DNA from: Maribacter flavus
GTDB taxonomy: Bacteria > Bacteroidota > Bacteroidia > Flavobacteriales > Flavobacteriaceae
DNA length: 64,000 nucleotides
Direction of reading: 5' to 3'
Assembly (NCBI RefSeq): GCF_008386635.1
Contig: NZ_VUOE01000001.1
Span: 558,001 to 622,000 of the forward strand
Shown: piece by piece, positions 23,003-32,343 of the stretch
Position numbering within the stretch: the stretch's first letter is position 1
Layout of the letters: the number at the start of each line of letters is the position of its first letter
Program-made: the position numbers and the translations under genes
The notes under the pieces: model-generated
Seen by the model: only the letters and a program-made list of their open reading frames with translations
What the model was told of the DNA's origin: nothing
The model's database searches: none

Positions 23003-23512
23003 ATGAGTAGAAAATCAGAGAACACCTTTAGGGAATTTCACCGCTATCTAGGCTTTTTCCTTGCTGGTATAATGGCCGTTTATGCCATTAGCGGTATTGT
23101 GCTGACCTTTCGTAACACAGATTTCCTAAAAAAGGAGGTAACAATTACAAAAACCGTCCCTGCAGGCCTCAATGAGGAAAAACTTGGGGAGGAACTTAAA
23201 ATGCGCTTCTTCAAGGTCGATAAGACCGAAGGCGATATTGTCTATTTTGGCAATGGCACCTATAACAAGGCTACGGGCGATGTAACCTATACGGAAAAAC
23301 GTCAGCCCATCGTCATCGAAAAAATGAACAAACTGCATAAGATGCACCAAGGGAATCCCTTATTTTGGCTAGCAATCTTATTTGGGGTAGGTTTGCTGTT
23401 TTTTTCGGTATCCGCCTTTTTTATGATCAATCCAAAAGCGCCCATTTATAAAAAGGGTATCTATTTTGCCGTTGCTGGATTTTTATTGACGGTAGTCCTT
23501 TTGATGGTGTAA
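23003..23512 (+). CDS. PepSY-associated membrane protein
   Basis: A 169-aa inner-membrane protein. An N-terminal HRYLGFFLAGIMAVYAISGI is the typical first TM segment of PepSY-associated TM proteins. A periplasmic loop of about 80 residues follows with MNKLHKMHQGN, a PepSY-type His-rich segment. Two more TMs come at about 117-140 and 147-168. Such proteins are often linked to siderophore or iron reduction, but this is a short stand-alone form. It is the first chromosomal gene to the right of E2 and ends at a strong bidirectional terminator. Confidence 0.8.
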   Translation: MSRKSENTFREFHRYLGFFLAGIMAVYAISGIVLTFRNTDFLKKEVTITKTVPAGLNEEKLGEELKMRFFKVDKTEGDIVYFGNGTYNKATGDVTYTEKRQPIVIEKMNKLHKMHQGNPLFWLAILFGVGLLFFSVSAFFMINPKAPIYKKGIYFAVAGFLLTVVLLMV

Positions 23513-23533
23513 TCCATTAGCAACCTTAAAAAA

Positions 23534-23563
23534 AACCCGGGCAATTGTCCGGGTTCTTTTTTT
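23534..23563. terminator. Bidirectional rho-independent terminator
   Basis: AACCCGG and CCGGGTT form a stem around GCAATTGT, with an A-run before and a T-run after. It lies between the convergent PepSY-like and GH3 genes and can serve both. Confidence 0.9.
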
Positions 23564-23585
23564 GGTCAATTGGTTATTTGAATTT

Positions 23586-25901
23586 TTATTTATACTTCGA
23601 AACACGCTCGTCGGTAATGAGCCCATTCCAATTTAGTCCGAAGGCGAAATCATATACATTTCCAGCAGCATCCGTGTACGGCACCATATCCCTTGGTACA
23701 TCCTCAAATTGGGTTTCTACCGTGGCCATATCTGCCGGCATTTGAAAAGGCAGCAATGCCGATGGTTCGGCTTCTCCTGATATGATTTCCAAAAGTGCCT
23801 GATCCTGCACCCCAAAGCCCACTAAAATGGCATCGGACTGTTTTTCGATTTCCGAGAAGACCATGGGGTTGGTAGTATGTACCACCGTTAGCACCGGTTT
23901 GCCTTTCATGAGCGATTTTGTTCTCACTACCAATTCGGCATCGGACTTATTTGCTGTGGAAACCGATTTGTTTCGGTAGCTTCTATTCGTAAAATCTTCC
24001 AACGGGTCACCGCCTGCGATACTTTCCGCCCGAGCTTCGGTCGCCGTATAATCGCCGTATTGCAGACTTATCGGGAAGTACCCGTTACCACCCTTTTCAA
24101 CATCGGCCTTATCATACCCTATTCCAGAAGAGGGACTTTCTATAAAAACCAATGCGATATCCGCAGCGTTTGGATCATCGGTCACCTCAAAATATTTTTT
24201 GACCAAATCCATGTTCACCGGATAGTCGTTGGTGGCCGGACTTTCCATACCCAAAAAATTTCGGCTTGCCGCCACGTAGCGCTTAGGCACATATACTTTC
24301 TGCTTTTCCTTCAAGGGAAGCACATTGTTCATATTTTTCAAAAGGACAATGGATTGGAGCTGTGCTTCGAATCCGGCTTTCATAAATGCCGGTTGACCTA
24401 CCACTTTTTTCGTTTCCGCCGGTGCCACATACGGATTCTCAAAGACACCTACCCTAAAGATGTTCCTCAAAAGGCGTACTGCGGATTCCTCCATTCGTGC
24501 CCGCATTTTTTCCTCCCCATGCTCCTTTGTACCCATTTCATATGCATCCAAAATAGGTTGGGCGTTATTGTTGCCGCCAAACTGGTCCACACCGGCCATC
24601 AAGGCTTTGTAGTGAAGTTCAGCTTCGGATAGGTTTTCCAGTCCCCAAGGTTTTCCATCGATGAAATTGTCCATAACGGTATGCTCATGGGTCACGCTCC
24701 AATCCGTACAGACCACCCCATCAAATCCATATTTTCCACGTAGTAAATCCTTTATTATGTATTCATTGTAACCGTTCCCTACATTTTCCCCATTCTTGGC
24801 ATCCTGGTTCCAGGAAATGGTATAATAGGGCATAACCGCAGAGGCCATTTTAGTACCGCCATCTAGTTTAAAGGCACCTTCTAAAAAGGGGGTCATGTGC
24901 TCATGGAAATTATTACCTGGATATACCGCATACTTTCCTGCACCGTAGTGGGCATCACGACCCGCTTCACCTGAACCACCGCCAGGCCAATGTTTGACCA
25001 TGGCATTGACACTTTCAAAACCCCAACCACCGTCTTGGGACGATTGAAATCCGTCCGTATAGGCGCGTGCCATATCGGCCGCCAATTTTGAGCTTTCGCC
25101 AAAAGTGCCATTAAAGCGTGCCCATCTGGGCTCCGTGGCAATATCGATTTGTGGCGACAATGCTGTCGTAATTCCCAAGGCCCTGTATTCCTTGGACGCT
25201 ATTTCACCAAATTTCCTCACCAAATCTGGGTTAAAACTTGCTGCCATGCCCAAGGAGCTGGGCCACATGGAAATATCCCCGCCCGAAGCGGCATCGTATT
25301 CCATACGGGCCACCGTGCCGTGTCGCGGATCTGAGCTATTATTGGCCGGTATGCCCAAGCCAACACCCTCACAAAAAGCCTGTAATTTATTGTTCCATTG
25401 GGCGGCAATCTCGGGGGACTGTACCGTGGTTATAAGCACATGACGTAAATTATCGGTTTCAAGGAACTTTTTCTGCTGATCTGTTAAGTCCGAGGGATCC
25501 GTTTTTCCCTCGGTAAAGGGTTCTCCATTATAGGTACCTGAGAAATACCCATTCGGCCTTGCTGGAATCGATTGATGACCCGAGTACAACATAAGTCCAG
25601 CAATTTGTTCAACGCTCATTTTCCTGGCCAGATCCAATGCCCTTTCATCCACCGTCTGACGCCAGTCCTCATAGGAATCCAATTCCCCGTTCCTGTTTAG
25701 GTCCTTGAATGCAAAACCTTCAACTGTCAATAGTTTTATTCCAGATTCCGGCTGATAGCCCAAGGTAGCGCCCCCTGTATTTTTAATCAGGGAATAGCTG
25801 TCCACTACTTCCTCCGTAAACTTGGGAGCCGTTTCACAGCTGGCGATTACCAGTGCAAGACTGCAAAGAAACAAAGGCGATACTTTATGAAATATTTGCA
25901 T
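23586..25901 (-). CDS. Glycoside hydrolase family 3 lipoprotein
   Basis: A 771-aa lipoprotein (signal with LVIASC, lipidated Cys22). An EF-hand-like DLNRNGELDSYEDW (68-81) is followed by the GH3 (beta/alpha)8 domain with KHWPGGGS (303-310) and the nucleophile Asp400 in GFDGVVCTDWS. The C-terminal alpha/beta sandwich carries ILVGFG. GH3 enzymes release terminal beta-linked sugars (glucose, xylose and others). The exact specificity cannot be read. It is the last gene of a leftward operon that also codes for a carboxylesterase, an FAD oxidase and an isomerase-like protein, pointing to breakdown of a decorated glycoside at the cell envelope. Confidence 0.92.
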   Translation of the reverse strand: MQIFHKVSPLFLCSLALVIASCETAPKFTEEVVDSYSLIKNTGGATLGYQPESGIKLLTVEGFAFKDLNRNGELDSYEDWRQTVDERALDLARKMSVEQIAGLMLYSGHQSIPARPNGYFSGTYNGEPFTEGKTDPSDLTDQQKKFLETDNLRHVLITTVQSPEIAAQWNNKLQAFCEGVGLGIPANNSSDPRHGTVARMEYDAASGGDISMWPSSLGMAASFNPDLVRKFGEIASKEYRALGITTALSPQIDIATEPRWARFNGTFGESSKLAADMARAYTDGFQSSQDGGWGFESVNAMVKHWPGGGSGEAGRDAHYGAGKYAVYPGNNFHEHMTPFLEGAFKLDGGTKMASAVMPYYTISWNQDAKNGENVGNGYNEYIIKDLLRGKYGFDGVVCTDWSVTHEHTVMDNFIDGKPWGLENLSEAELHYKALMAGVDQFGGNNNAQPILDAYEMGTKEHGEEKMRARMEESAVRLLRNIFRVGVFENPYVAPAETKKVVGQPAFMKAGFEAQLQSIVLLKNMNNVLPLKEKQKVYVPKRYVAASRNFLGMESPATNDYPVNMDLVKKYFEVTDDPNAADIALVFIESPSSGIGYDKADVEKGGNGYFPISLQYGDYTATEARAESIAGGDPLEDFTNRSYRNKSVSTANKSDAELVVRTKSLMKGKPVLTVVHTTNPMVFSEIEKQSDAILVGFGVQDQALLEIISGEAEPSALLPFQMPADMATVETQFEDVPRDMVPYTDAAGNVYDFAFGLNWNGLITDERVSKYK

Positions 25902-25921
25902 ACTTTATATTTTGAGTGTGG

Positions 25922-27532
25922 TTAAAGGCTTGATGTCAACTCAAAAAGTTCCTTATCCAATTGGGGCTTCACCTCGCAGCTGACATCAAAGTGCATGGTT
26001 GCCGTATTCTCTTCTGTGTAGGCAGGCCATTCCGGTAAATTATCCGTGTTGGGGTTTCCTGTCGTGGCGAAATTAATCCACGCCTGGCTCATCTTATCGG
26101 CCAAGGCATGTGCCTCTGCACCACCACCGGTCATTTGATTTGCCTTGTCCACCGTATTAAAAACAAAGGGTAGTTCCATACAGTGTAGTGATTTGTATTT
26201 GCCGTCAAAAACCGGAGACTGCCATGTGAACAAATACATATATACGGGGGCTCCTCCTTCTAAGCTCGATTTTCTATTCGCCTGAGCAACTGCCCCAGGA
26301 CGGAACATCGTATCCACGTCCAATAGGTCCTTAGGGTCCGTGTCATTTGGATAGGCCTTTTTAACCGCAGCGATGTATTCATCGGCCTTATCCTTGTAGG
26401 TGTCCTTGATATGTTTTATAATTTCGGATTCAGAAGCGTTCAAAAACCGCATATTGGCGAATGGTGCAAATTCGTTCTTAACAGTTCCTATCATTAAAGG
26501 AATGTTCTTGGACATTTCAAAAGCTTCGTTTGAATTAACTTGAAAAGGAAGGTCCTCTCCATCCCTGCTGGGCCCCCAGTTCAGTCCAAAACCTATGACC
26601 GGCTTTCCGGAATCCTTCATTTTTCGGGCGACATTTTGTAATGCTTTGGCACTGGCATCGGCCAATACTTGGAACGGTATCTTTTGAATACTATCGATGT
26701 TGGAGGCATCCAATCCCAAAATAGAAATGGTTTCCGCCGCTATGGCCTGCGTATCTTCCTTCTCCAATATACCGCTTCTCATGGCCCCGCTCTGGTTGAT
26801 GGCCTTATGAAAAAGTCCTTTTGCCTTGGGCATGGCCATCAAGGTATTCACCTTGGCCCCACCCCCGGACTGACCGAATATGGTTACATTGTTGGGGTCG
26901 CCACCAAAATTCCCGATGTTCGCCTTTACCCATTCCAGGGCCATGACCATATCCAATATACTGTTGTTGGCGGAGTGCTTGTACTTTTCTCCATAGGCCG
27001 ATAAATCCAAAAAGCCCAATACATTCAAACGGTGATTGATGGAAACCACGACCACATCCCCTTTTTTACTGAGGTTCTCCCCGTCATAGGAAGGGAGTTC
27101 ATGACTTGAACCCGCCGTAAAACCACCGCCGTGAATCCAAAACATAACGGGCCTTTTTTTGCTATCCGAAATACTTGGGGTCCAAACGTTCAAACTGAGG
27201 CAATCTTCGTTGGTATAGCCCCAATCATGATCGAACACAAACTCCGATTCGTCCTGAACCGAAGTGGTAGGCGTCATCAAAGGAGCCACAGGACCGTACA
27301 TGGTGGAACTGCGTACGCCTTCCCAGGCTTCGGGCTTTACGGATGCTTCAAAACGTTCCGCCTTGGCATAGGGAATTCCCTTATAGGTAAAAATTCCATT
27401 TTGGATATATCCGCGAACCTTGCCGCTTTCCGTATTCGTAACGGCTACATCCTTACCCGTGGTCACTTCTTGGGCCATTGTGGCCAAAGTAGTCATTGCC
27501 AGAAACAACGCATTTAGTACTAATTTTTTCAT
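25922..27532 (-). CDS. Secreted type-B carboxylesterase
   Basis: A 536-aa protein with a signal peptide (…TLATMAQ). An alpha/beta-hydrolase of the carboxylesterase type-B family: oxyanion motif WIHGGGF (132-138), nucleophile Ser222 in GQSGGG, an EDCLSLNVW segment before it, and a likely catalytic His in LHCMELPFVF. It should hydrolyse ester groups, perhaps acyl or aryl decorations on a glycoside, in the periplasm. It lies 20 bp upstream of the GH3 gene and 52 bp downstream of the FAD oxidase, in the same operon. A second esterase of the same family is encoded at 32.3 kb. Confidence 0.9.
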   Translation of the reverse strand: MKKLVLNALFLAMTTLATMAQEVTTGKDVAVTNTESGKVRGYIQNGIFTYKGIPYAKAERFEASVKPEAWEGVRSSTMYGPVAPLMTPTTSVQDESEFVFDHDWGYTNEDCLSLNVWTPSISDSKKRPVMFWIHGGGFTAGSSHELPSYDGENLSKKGDVVVVSINHRLNVLGFLDLSAYGEKYKHSANNSILDMVMALEWVKANIGNFGGDPNNVTIFGQSGGGAKVNTLMAMPKAKGLFHKAINQSGAMRSGILEKEDTQAIAAETISILGLDASNIDSIQKIPFQVLADASAKALQNVARKMKDSGKPVIGFGLNWGPSRDGEDLPFQVNSNEAFEMSKNIPLMIGTVKNEFAPFANMRFLNASESEIIKHIKDTYKDKADEYIAAVKKAYPNDTDPKDLLDVDTMFRPGAVAQANRKSSLEGGAPVYMYLFTWQSPVFDGKYKSLHCMELPFVFNTVDKANQMTGGGAEAHALADKMSQAWINFATTGNPNTDNLPEWPAYTEENTATMHFDVSCEVKPQLDKELFELTSSL

Positions 27533-27584
27533 TTTTTTCGTGTTTGAATGAACTTGGTATTCATAGAAAATCCTAGTAGGACCA

Positions 27585-28952
27585 CTAGGAATAAATGTTC
27601 GTGTTTAAATAATCATTTTTGAATTTCCCTTCTGGGTCATGTTGCTTGACCAATGCCAGAAAGTCGTTGAATTTGCTATACCTACTGGCTAATTTTTCCC
27701 GTGATATGGTAAAGAGTTTGCCCCAGTGTGGTTTGTAATTAAATGGCTCCAGTTCTGCCTCAATCATTTTAATAAGCGCCCCAACTTCTTCAGGGTTTTG
27801 TTTCCATGTGAAATGGATGGCCACACAATCCTGCTGATAACAAGGGCTCATCCAATAATCATCTGCCGCTATCGTACGTATTTCGGTAATCATTAATTGC
27901 GGAGAAATAAGGTCCCTCTTTTTTTCCAAGGTCAAAATCGCATCCAATGCCTGCTCCGTGGGTACAAAAAATTCCGATTGCAATTCCTCTCCGCTACTGG
28001 GCGTAAAGCCCATTTTAAAGTGGGGCAAGCGTTCGTACCAAGGTCCGGGAACTCCCATTTGGCCAGTACAGTTTTCTGCGGACAATTCCGTAATGGGGTG
28101 AAGGTTTCTAGTGGCGGCCTTTGCACCAAAATAAGTGTCGCCCAAATCCTTTACTTCTTCATCCGCTCTTCTCTTGACCCAAACCTGACTTATTTTTTGG
28201 TCTTGCCAATCTGTAAAAAGACTCACACTATATCCCCCCGATAAAATTTCCTGAAAATTATCCTGAAGGGATTCCAAGGGTAAATCCTGAAAAACGTCCT
28301 GGCGCACCTCAAAAGTTTCCTGGATATCCAAGGTCATTTTGGTAATGATGCCCAAAGCACCCAAATTTACGATGGCACCATCAAAAGCTTCATCTCCCCT
28401 TTTTAACACTACAATTTCTCCATTACCGTTTACCAATTCAATGACAGCGACACCTGTGGCAAGATTTCCATTTTTTACACCTGAACCATGGGTAGCCGTA
28501 GCGCAGGCACCAGCCACCGAAATATGGGGCAAGGAAGCTAAATTATGGAGGGCATATCCCTTTTCATGCAGTTGGGGGGCAAAATCCCCATACTTAGTCC
28601 CAGCACCTACGGTAACGGTCCTATTTTCCTCGTCCAGTCCCAAGACCCCTTTGAGGTTTTCTGTAGAAATTTGGTTCATGGGGCTGTCCGCGATGTTGTT
28701 GAAACAATGTTTGGACCCCAAGGCTTTTTGAGCGCCCAATTCCTTCACTAGTTTTTGAACTTCCTCAGCCGTTTTTGGAACATGAAGATTTTCCGCTTTA
28801 TAGGTATAGTTCCCGGCCCAGTTTTTACGAATAGGTTCCAAAGGCAAATCTTCGGACATTTTGGCCTTTTCCATTTTGCAAGAGGCCAAAGGATTAATAG
28901 CGGTAACCGCGGCAAAAGCCGCGGTGGTTTTGATGAATGTTTTACGTTTCAT
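27585..28952 (-). CDS. GLO/AldO-type FAD-dependent oxidase
   Basis: A 455-aa protein. The N-terminal signal (MKRKTFIKTTAAFAAVTAI...ASC) suggests export, possibly as a lipoprotein. The vanillyl-alcohol-oxidase-type FAD domain follows, with ALGSKHCF, whose His82 matches the residue covalently bound to FAD in alditol oxidase. TVGAGTKYGDF and SVAGACATATHGSG are also present. The C-terminus (FNDFLALVKQHDPEGKFKNDYL) is typical of gulonolactone/alditol oxidases. It would oxidise a sugar, sugar alcohol or lactone. Its position between the isomerase-like and esterase genes suggests oxidation of a released sugar. Confidence 0.88.
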   Translation of the reverse strand: MKRKTFIKTTAAFAAVTAINPLASCKMEKAKMSEDLPLEPIRKNWAGNYTYKAENLHVPKTAEEVQKLVKELGAQKALGSKHCFNNIADSPMNQISTENLKGVLGLDEENRTVTVGAGTKYGDFAPQLHEKGYALHNLASLPHISVAGACATATHGSGVKNGNLATGVAVIELVNGNGEIVVLKRGDEAFDGAIVNLGALGIITKMTLDIQETFEVRQDVFQDLPLESLQDNFQEILSGGYSVSLFTDWQDQKISQVWVKRRADEEVKDLGDTYFGAKAATRNLHPITELSAENCTGQMGVPGPWYERLPHFKMGFTPSSGEELQSEFFVPTEQALDAILTLEKKRDLISPQLMITEIRTIAADDYWMSPCYQQDCVAIHFTWKQNPEEVGALIKMIEAELEPFNYKPHWGKLFTISREKLASRYSKFNDFLALVKQHDPEGKFKNDYLNTNIYS

Positions 28953-28961
28953 GTTCGGTGT

Positions 28962-29885
28962 TTATTCAAATCCAAACTTCTTCAAGCCCTCATGGCTGAT
29001 TTTAATGGCTTCCAGCGGTTTAAGTCCGTCAAAGGTCATATCCTGCTCTACCATATAATACTCCATACCGGACAGCTCCTTTTTCGCTAAAATCCTACCG
29101 AAATCAATGGTTCCCTCACCTACGGGCGCAAATCTGCCCTGGTCGTCCATATCCTTCACGTGCCATAATTTGAATCTGCCCGGATATTTCTCAAAATACG
29201 CTACAGGGTCTGCACCTGCTTTGGTCACCCAATACAGGTCCATTTGGAAGTTTACAAATTCCGGGTTACAGTTTTCCAAGAGATAGTCTATCATAACCAC
29301 ATCGTCATATCCTTTTTTGAACTCGAAATCATGGTTGTGATACAACAGTTTAAGGCCTGCGGCATTTGCCTTTTCCCCAAGGGTGTCCAAAATATCGGCC
29401 AATTCTTGGGCCGTACCTTTCATGCCCATGGTCCTATCTTCCATATTGAAAGTAAACATTCCCATTGGGGGAACGGGCACCACAAAGTATTCAAAACCGG
29501 CCGCCTTGACATCGGCCATCATCTGATCTGCATTCTCCAAGGTAACAGAACCTTGATGTGTACTTACCGGGGTCAAACCTACTTCTACCAAATAAGCCTT
29601 GAAATCCGCTGGGGACATATCGTAAAATTTTCCATCGGCATAACTTGCTGCCTCGATATTTTTATAGCCGGCATCGGCCACCGCCTTGAGGGTGGTTTTG
29701 GCATCGGTCCCCATGTCTTCCCGAACGGTATAAAGGGCCAATCCACCAAAATCAGTCTCTTCCTCCACTACAGTCGCTGGAGTCTCCGTTGCCTCACTTG
29801 CCTTATCGGCTTTTTCCTTACAGGAAAAGACCAACCCAGCCGCAACCAATACAAATACATTTAAGATTATTTTTTTCATGTTCAT
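28962..29885 (-). CDS. Sugar phosphate isomerase/epimerase-like lipoprotein
   Basis: A 307-aa protein with a lipoprotein signal (LVFSC, Cys22). It has a xylose-isomerase-like TIM barrel: GLALYTVREDM, YKNIEAASYADGKFY, LKLLYHNHDFEF (metal-binding His/Glu), FQMDLYWVTKAG and LWHVKDMD. Such exported members of Bacteroidota often work on oxidised (keto-) sugars or glycosides, but the substrate is not known. It lies 9 bp upstream of the FAD oxidase gene and 40 bp after the Nudix regulator. The combination of an oxidase and an isomerase-like lyase would fit a keto-sugar route, which is inference. Confidence 0.87.
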   Translation of the reverse strand: MNMKKIILNVFVLVAAGLVFSCKEKADKASEATETPATVVEEETDFGGLALYTVREDMGTDAKTTLKAVADAGYKNIEAASYADGKFYDMSPADFKAYLVEVGLTPVSTHQGSVTLENADQMMADVKAAGFEYFVVPVPPMGMFTFNMEDRTMGMKGTAQELADILDTLGEKANAAGLKLLYHNHDFEFKKGYDDVVMIDYLLENCNPEFVNFQMDLYWVTKAGADPVAYFEKYPGRFKLWHVKDMDDQGRFAPVGEGTIDFGRILAKKELSGMEYYMVEQDMTFDGLKPLEAIKISHEGLKKFGFE

Positions 29886-29925
29886 GTTGTTACTAATTAT
29901 CGATTTATGTTTAAACTCAAAATGC

Positions 29926-30627
29926 TTATTTGAAACTGTATAAGTAAGGTGCCTTATGCGCCTTTCCTTGAAACAGTTTTTCGTGCCTTACCAGTATTTC
30001 CATGGACAGCATTTTTCGTTGAAAAGTGGTACGACGTATTTTTTCGCCCAAAATGGCCTCGTATACCTCCTGCAATTGCCGCATGGTGAACTTTTGGGGC
30101 AGCAGGTTGGTACCAACGATTTTTCGATCCAGATTAACGCGTAGGACTTCAAGCGCCTTATCCACCATCTTCTTGTGATCCATCATCAGGGGAGGCAGTT
30201 CGTCAATGGAATACCAGTTGATACTATCCGAAAGTTCATCGGGCCTTAGACTCACCTCCTCATAATTGATCAAGGCGTAATAGCCTATGGAAAGAAATCT
30301 GCCCAACATCCATTGGTGTTGCTCCAAATCCAGGTTGTTTTCGGTAAGGATCTTTTCCATGATCTTTGGGTCCGACCTTTCCAAACTTCCAAAGGTGTAA
30401 AACTGCTCCAAGTAAATATCCTGTAATCCCGTACGCTGACTGACGCCGTTTTTTACGGCATCGTCCAGACTTTGGTCCATTTTGACAAATCCCCCCGGCA
30501 ATGCAAAATAGCCGGTATTGTGGTATTCCAACACAAGGATTTTCAGCTGGCTACCATTAAACCCGAATATGACGGAATCATATGACACATTCTGAATATA
30601 ATCCCGCTTTTCTTTTGAACTACTCAA
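29926..30627 (-). CDS. Nudix-type transcriptional regulator (NrtR/AraR-like)
   Basis: A 233-aa protein. The N-terminal Nudix fold (YFALPGGFVKMDQSLDDAVK) lacks the catalytic REXXEE of the Nudix box, reading NGVSQRTG instead, so it should bind a ligand rather than hydrolyse it. The C-terminal winged helix (KFTMRQLQEVYEAILGEKIR, RTTFQRKML) is the DNA-binding domain of the NrtR/AraR family. In Bacteroides, AraR-type members control sugar catabolism. It heads the leftward operon, and a 19-bp dyad that recurs before the second esterase lies in its promoter region, which makes it the likely local regulator. Confidence 0.9.
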   Translation of the reverse strand: MSSSKEKRDYIQNVSYDSVIFGFNGSQLKILVLEYHNTGYFALPGGFVKMDQSLDDAVKNGVSQRTGLQDIYLEQFYTFGSLERSDPKIMEKILTENNLDLEQHQWMLGRFLSIGYYALINYEEVSLRPDELSDSINWYSIDELPPLMMDHKKMVDKALEVLRVNLDRKIVGTNLLPQKFTMRQLQEVYEAILGEKIRRTTFQRKMLSMEILVRHEKLFQGKAHKAPYLYSFK

Positions 30628-30688
30628 ATTCAGTACTTTTAAAATCCCAAAGTATCAAATAACGAACAAAATGGACAGAAAACAAAGC

Positions 30689-30713
30689 ATTATTGTAACA
30701 AAATGAGACAATA
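30689..30713. promoter_or_regulatory. Candidate operator of the Nudix regulator, copy 1
   Basis: The core TTGTAACAAAATGAGACAA (30693-30711) is an imperfect dyad, extended by flanking AAAGC/GCTTT. It lies between the divergent regulator gene and the alpha-hydroxy-acid oxidase gene. The 25-bp surrounding block matches 32305-32329 at 21 positions. Confidence 0.6.
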
Positions 30714-30815
30714 GCTTTGCTTTTTAACAAAAGAAAAATCAATTTCCCTAAATAATCAATAGAAAAGAACATGGTTTTAAAAAAACACCTAACTTTTGTT
30801 TTCAAATAAAAAGCC

Positions 30816-31964
30816 ATGGCGAAAAATTTTGATTCCAATTATCCCTCGGTAGACGATTTAAGAAACAAGGCAAAATCCAGAATTCCACGATTTGCCTTTG
30901 AGTATTTGGACGGAGGTTGCAACGAAGATGTAAGTTTGGCGAGGAATACAAATGATATTCGCAAGGTACAGCTTGAACCCAGGTACCTACAGAATTATGG
31001 TACCAGTTCCACAATGACCAAAGTACTTGGAATGGAATTTGATGCTCCATTTGGAATTGCTCCAGTAGGACTACAAGGTCTCATGTGGCCCAATTCACCA
31101 GCTATTCTTGCAAAAGCCGCCTATAAACACAACATTCCTTTTATTCTGAGTACAGTAACCACCATGGATATTGAAAAAGCCAGTGAACTGACAGAAGGAA
31201 ATGCTTGGTTTCAATTATATAATCCTGTAGATGATGCCATTAGAGATGATATTATCAATCGGGCCCAAGCTGCCGGTTGCCCGGTTTTAGTGCTACTGTG
31301 CGATGTCCCTACCTTTGGGTTCAGGCCCCGTGATTTTAAGAACGGGCTGGCACTGCCCCCAAAAATGTCCGTAGCCAACATCCTTCAGATTTTGGGCAAG
31401 CCTACATGGGCCTTCAATACCTTAAAGTATGGCCAACCCACGTTTGAAAATTTGAAGCCCTATACACCGGAGGGCCTTAACTTGAAACAGTTGGGGGCCT
31501 TTATGGACAAGACCTTTTCCGGCAGGCTCAATGCAGAAAAAATAAAACCCATACGGGACAAATGGAAGGGCAAATTGGTTTTGAAAGGTGTGGCCTCCGA
31601 GCGGGATACCAAAGATGCCATTAAAATGGGATTCGATGGGATTATACTCTCCAATCATGGTGGCAGGCAACTGGATGCCGCACAATCCACCATTGGCACC
31701 CTACAGGACGTTGCCGACAAATATGGTAACCAAATAGAAATTATGCTGGATAGCGGCCTACGTTCAGGACCCGATATCGCACGTGTCATGGCCAGTGGGG
31801 CCAAGTTTACCTTTATGGGCCGTTCCTTTATGTACGGCGTAGGTGCACTGGGTGCAAAAGGGGGTGACCATACCATAGGCATGCTCAAGACCCAATTTCA
31901 ACAGGTGATGGACCAACTCTGCTGCGAAAGTGTCGCAGACTTACCTAAGCACCTTATTACCTAG
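30816..31964 (+). CDS. FMN-dependent alpha-hydroxy-acid oxidase/dehydrogenase
   Basis: A 382-aa cytosolic protein of the lactate/glycolate oxidase family, near the usual length. Visible family features are DLRNKAKSRIPRFAFEYLDGG, WFQLYNP, Lys257 in LVLKG, catalytic His281 with Arg284 in LSNHGGRQLD, and the FMN-phosphate part LDSGLRSGPDIARVMASGA. It oxidises a 2-hydroxy acid to the 2-keto acid, and lactate or a sugar-derived hydroxy acid are both possible. It is transcribed away from the Nudix regulator with the candidate operator between them, so it is probably in the same regulon. Confidence 0.92.
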   Translation: MAKNFDSNYPSVDDLRNKAKSRIPRFAFEYLDGGCNEDVSLARNTNDIRKVQLEPRYLQNYGTSSTMTKVLGMEFDAPFGIAPVGLQGLMWPNSPAILAKAAYKHNIPFILSTVTTMDIEKASELTEGNAWFQLYNPVDDAIRDDIINRAQAAGCPVLVLLCDVPTFGFRPRDFKNGLALPPKMSVANILQILGKPTWAFNTLKYGQPTFENLKPYTPEGLNLKQLGAFMDKTFSGRLNAEKIKPIRDKWKGKLVLKGVASERDTKDAIKMGFDGIILSNHGGRQLDAAQSTIGTLQDVADKYGNQIEIMLDSGLRSGPDIARVMASGAKFTFMGRSFMYGVGALGAKGGDHTIGMLKTQFQQVMDQLCCESVADLPKHLIT

Positions 31965-32304
31965 TGCTTTTGGGTAATTGTAATAGGTTTTGATAAAAAA
32001 TGCTCTCCCATCTTAACCTTTTAAGTTGATTTTTTTCATTTTGAAAAAAAAGTAAAATAACCCAGAAAACCATTTGTTATTAAAGATTTCAAACGTGTTT
32101 GTAAAGAAAATGATTACAAATCGTAACTAAAAAGTAATACGTATTTCTATTGTTTTATTAACTATTCAGACCACAAAGGTTTTAAATACCTTTGGGGTCT
32201 CAGTATCTTTCTTTTAGGATATTGGTAGTGTATTTCGCAAGTATTACGAAGTACTATTAACCATTATTTTTCAGGATATTAGGATATTCTCAAATAAACG
32301 ATGT
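31965..32304. other. Intergenic region before the second esterase
   Basis: It contains a weak hairpin (CAAAGGT 32174-32180, ACCTTTG 32188-32194) followed by a T-rich stretch, perhaps the terminator of the oxidase gene. The same bases include TACCTTTG, which could instead serve as a -7 promoter element. Further on it is AT-rich. No gene or RNA is recognised. Confidence 0.45.
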
Positions 32305-32329
32305 ATTATTGTATCATATTGAGACAATG
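32305..32329. promoter_or_regulatory. Candidate operator of the Nudix regulator, copy 2
   Basis: The core TTGTATCATATTGAGACAA (32309-32327) has half-sites TTGTATCA and TGAGACAA that match as an inverted repeat at 7 of 8 positions. It lies 16 bp before the esterase ATG, where binding would block transcription or early elongation. Confidence 0.6.
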
Positions 32330-32343
32330 GAAAAATTAAAATC

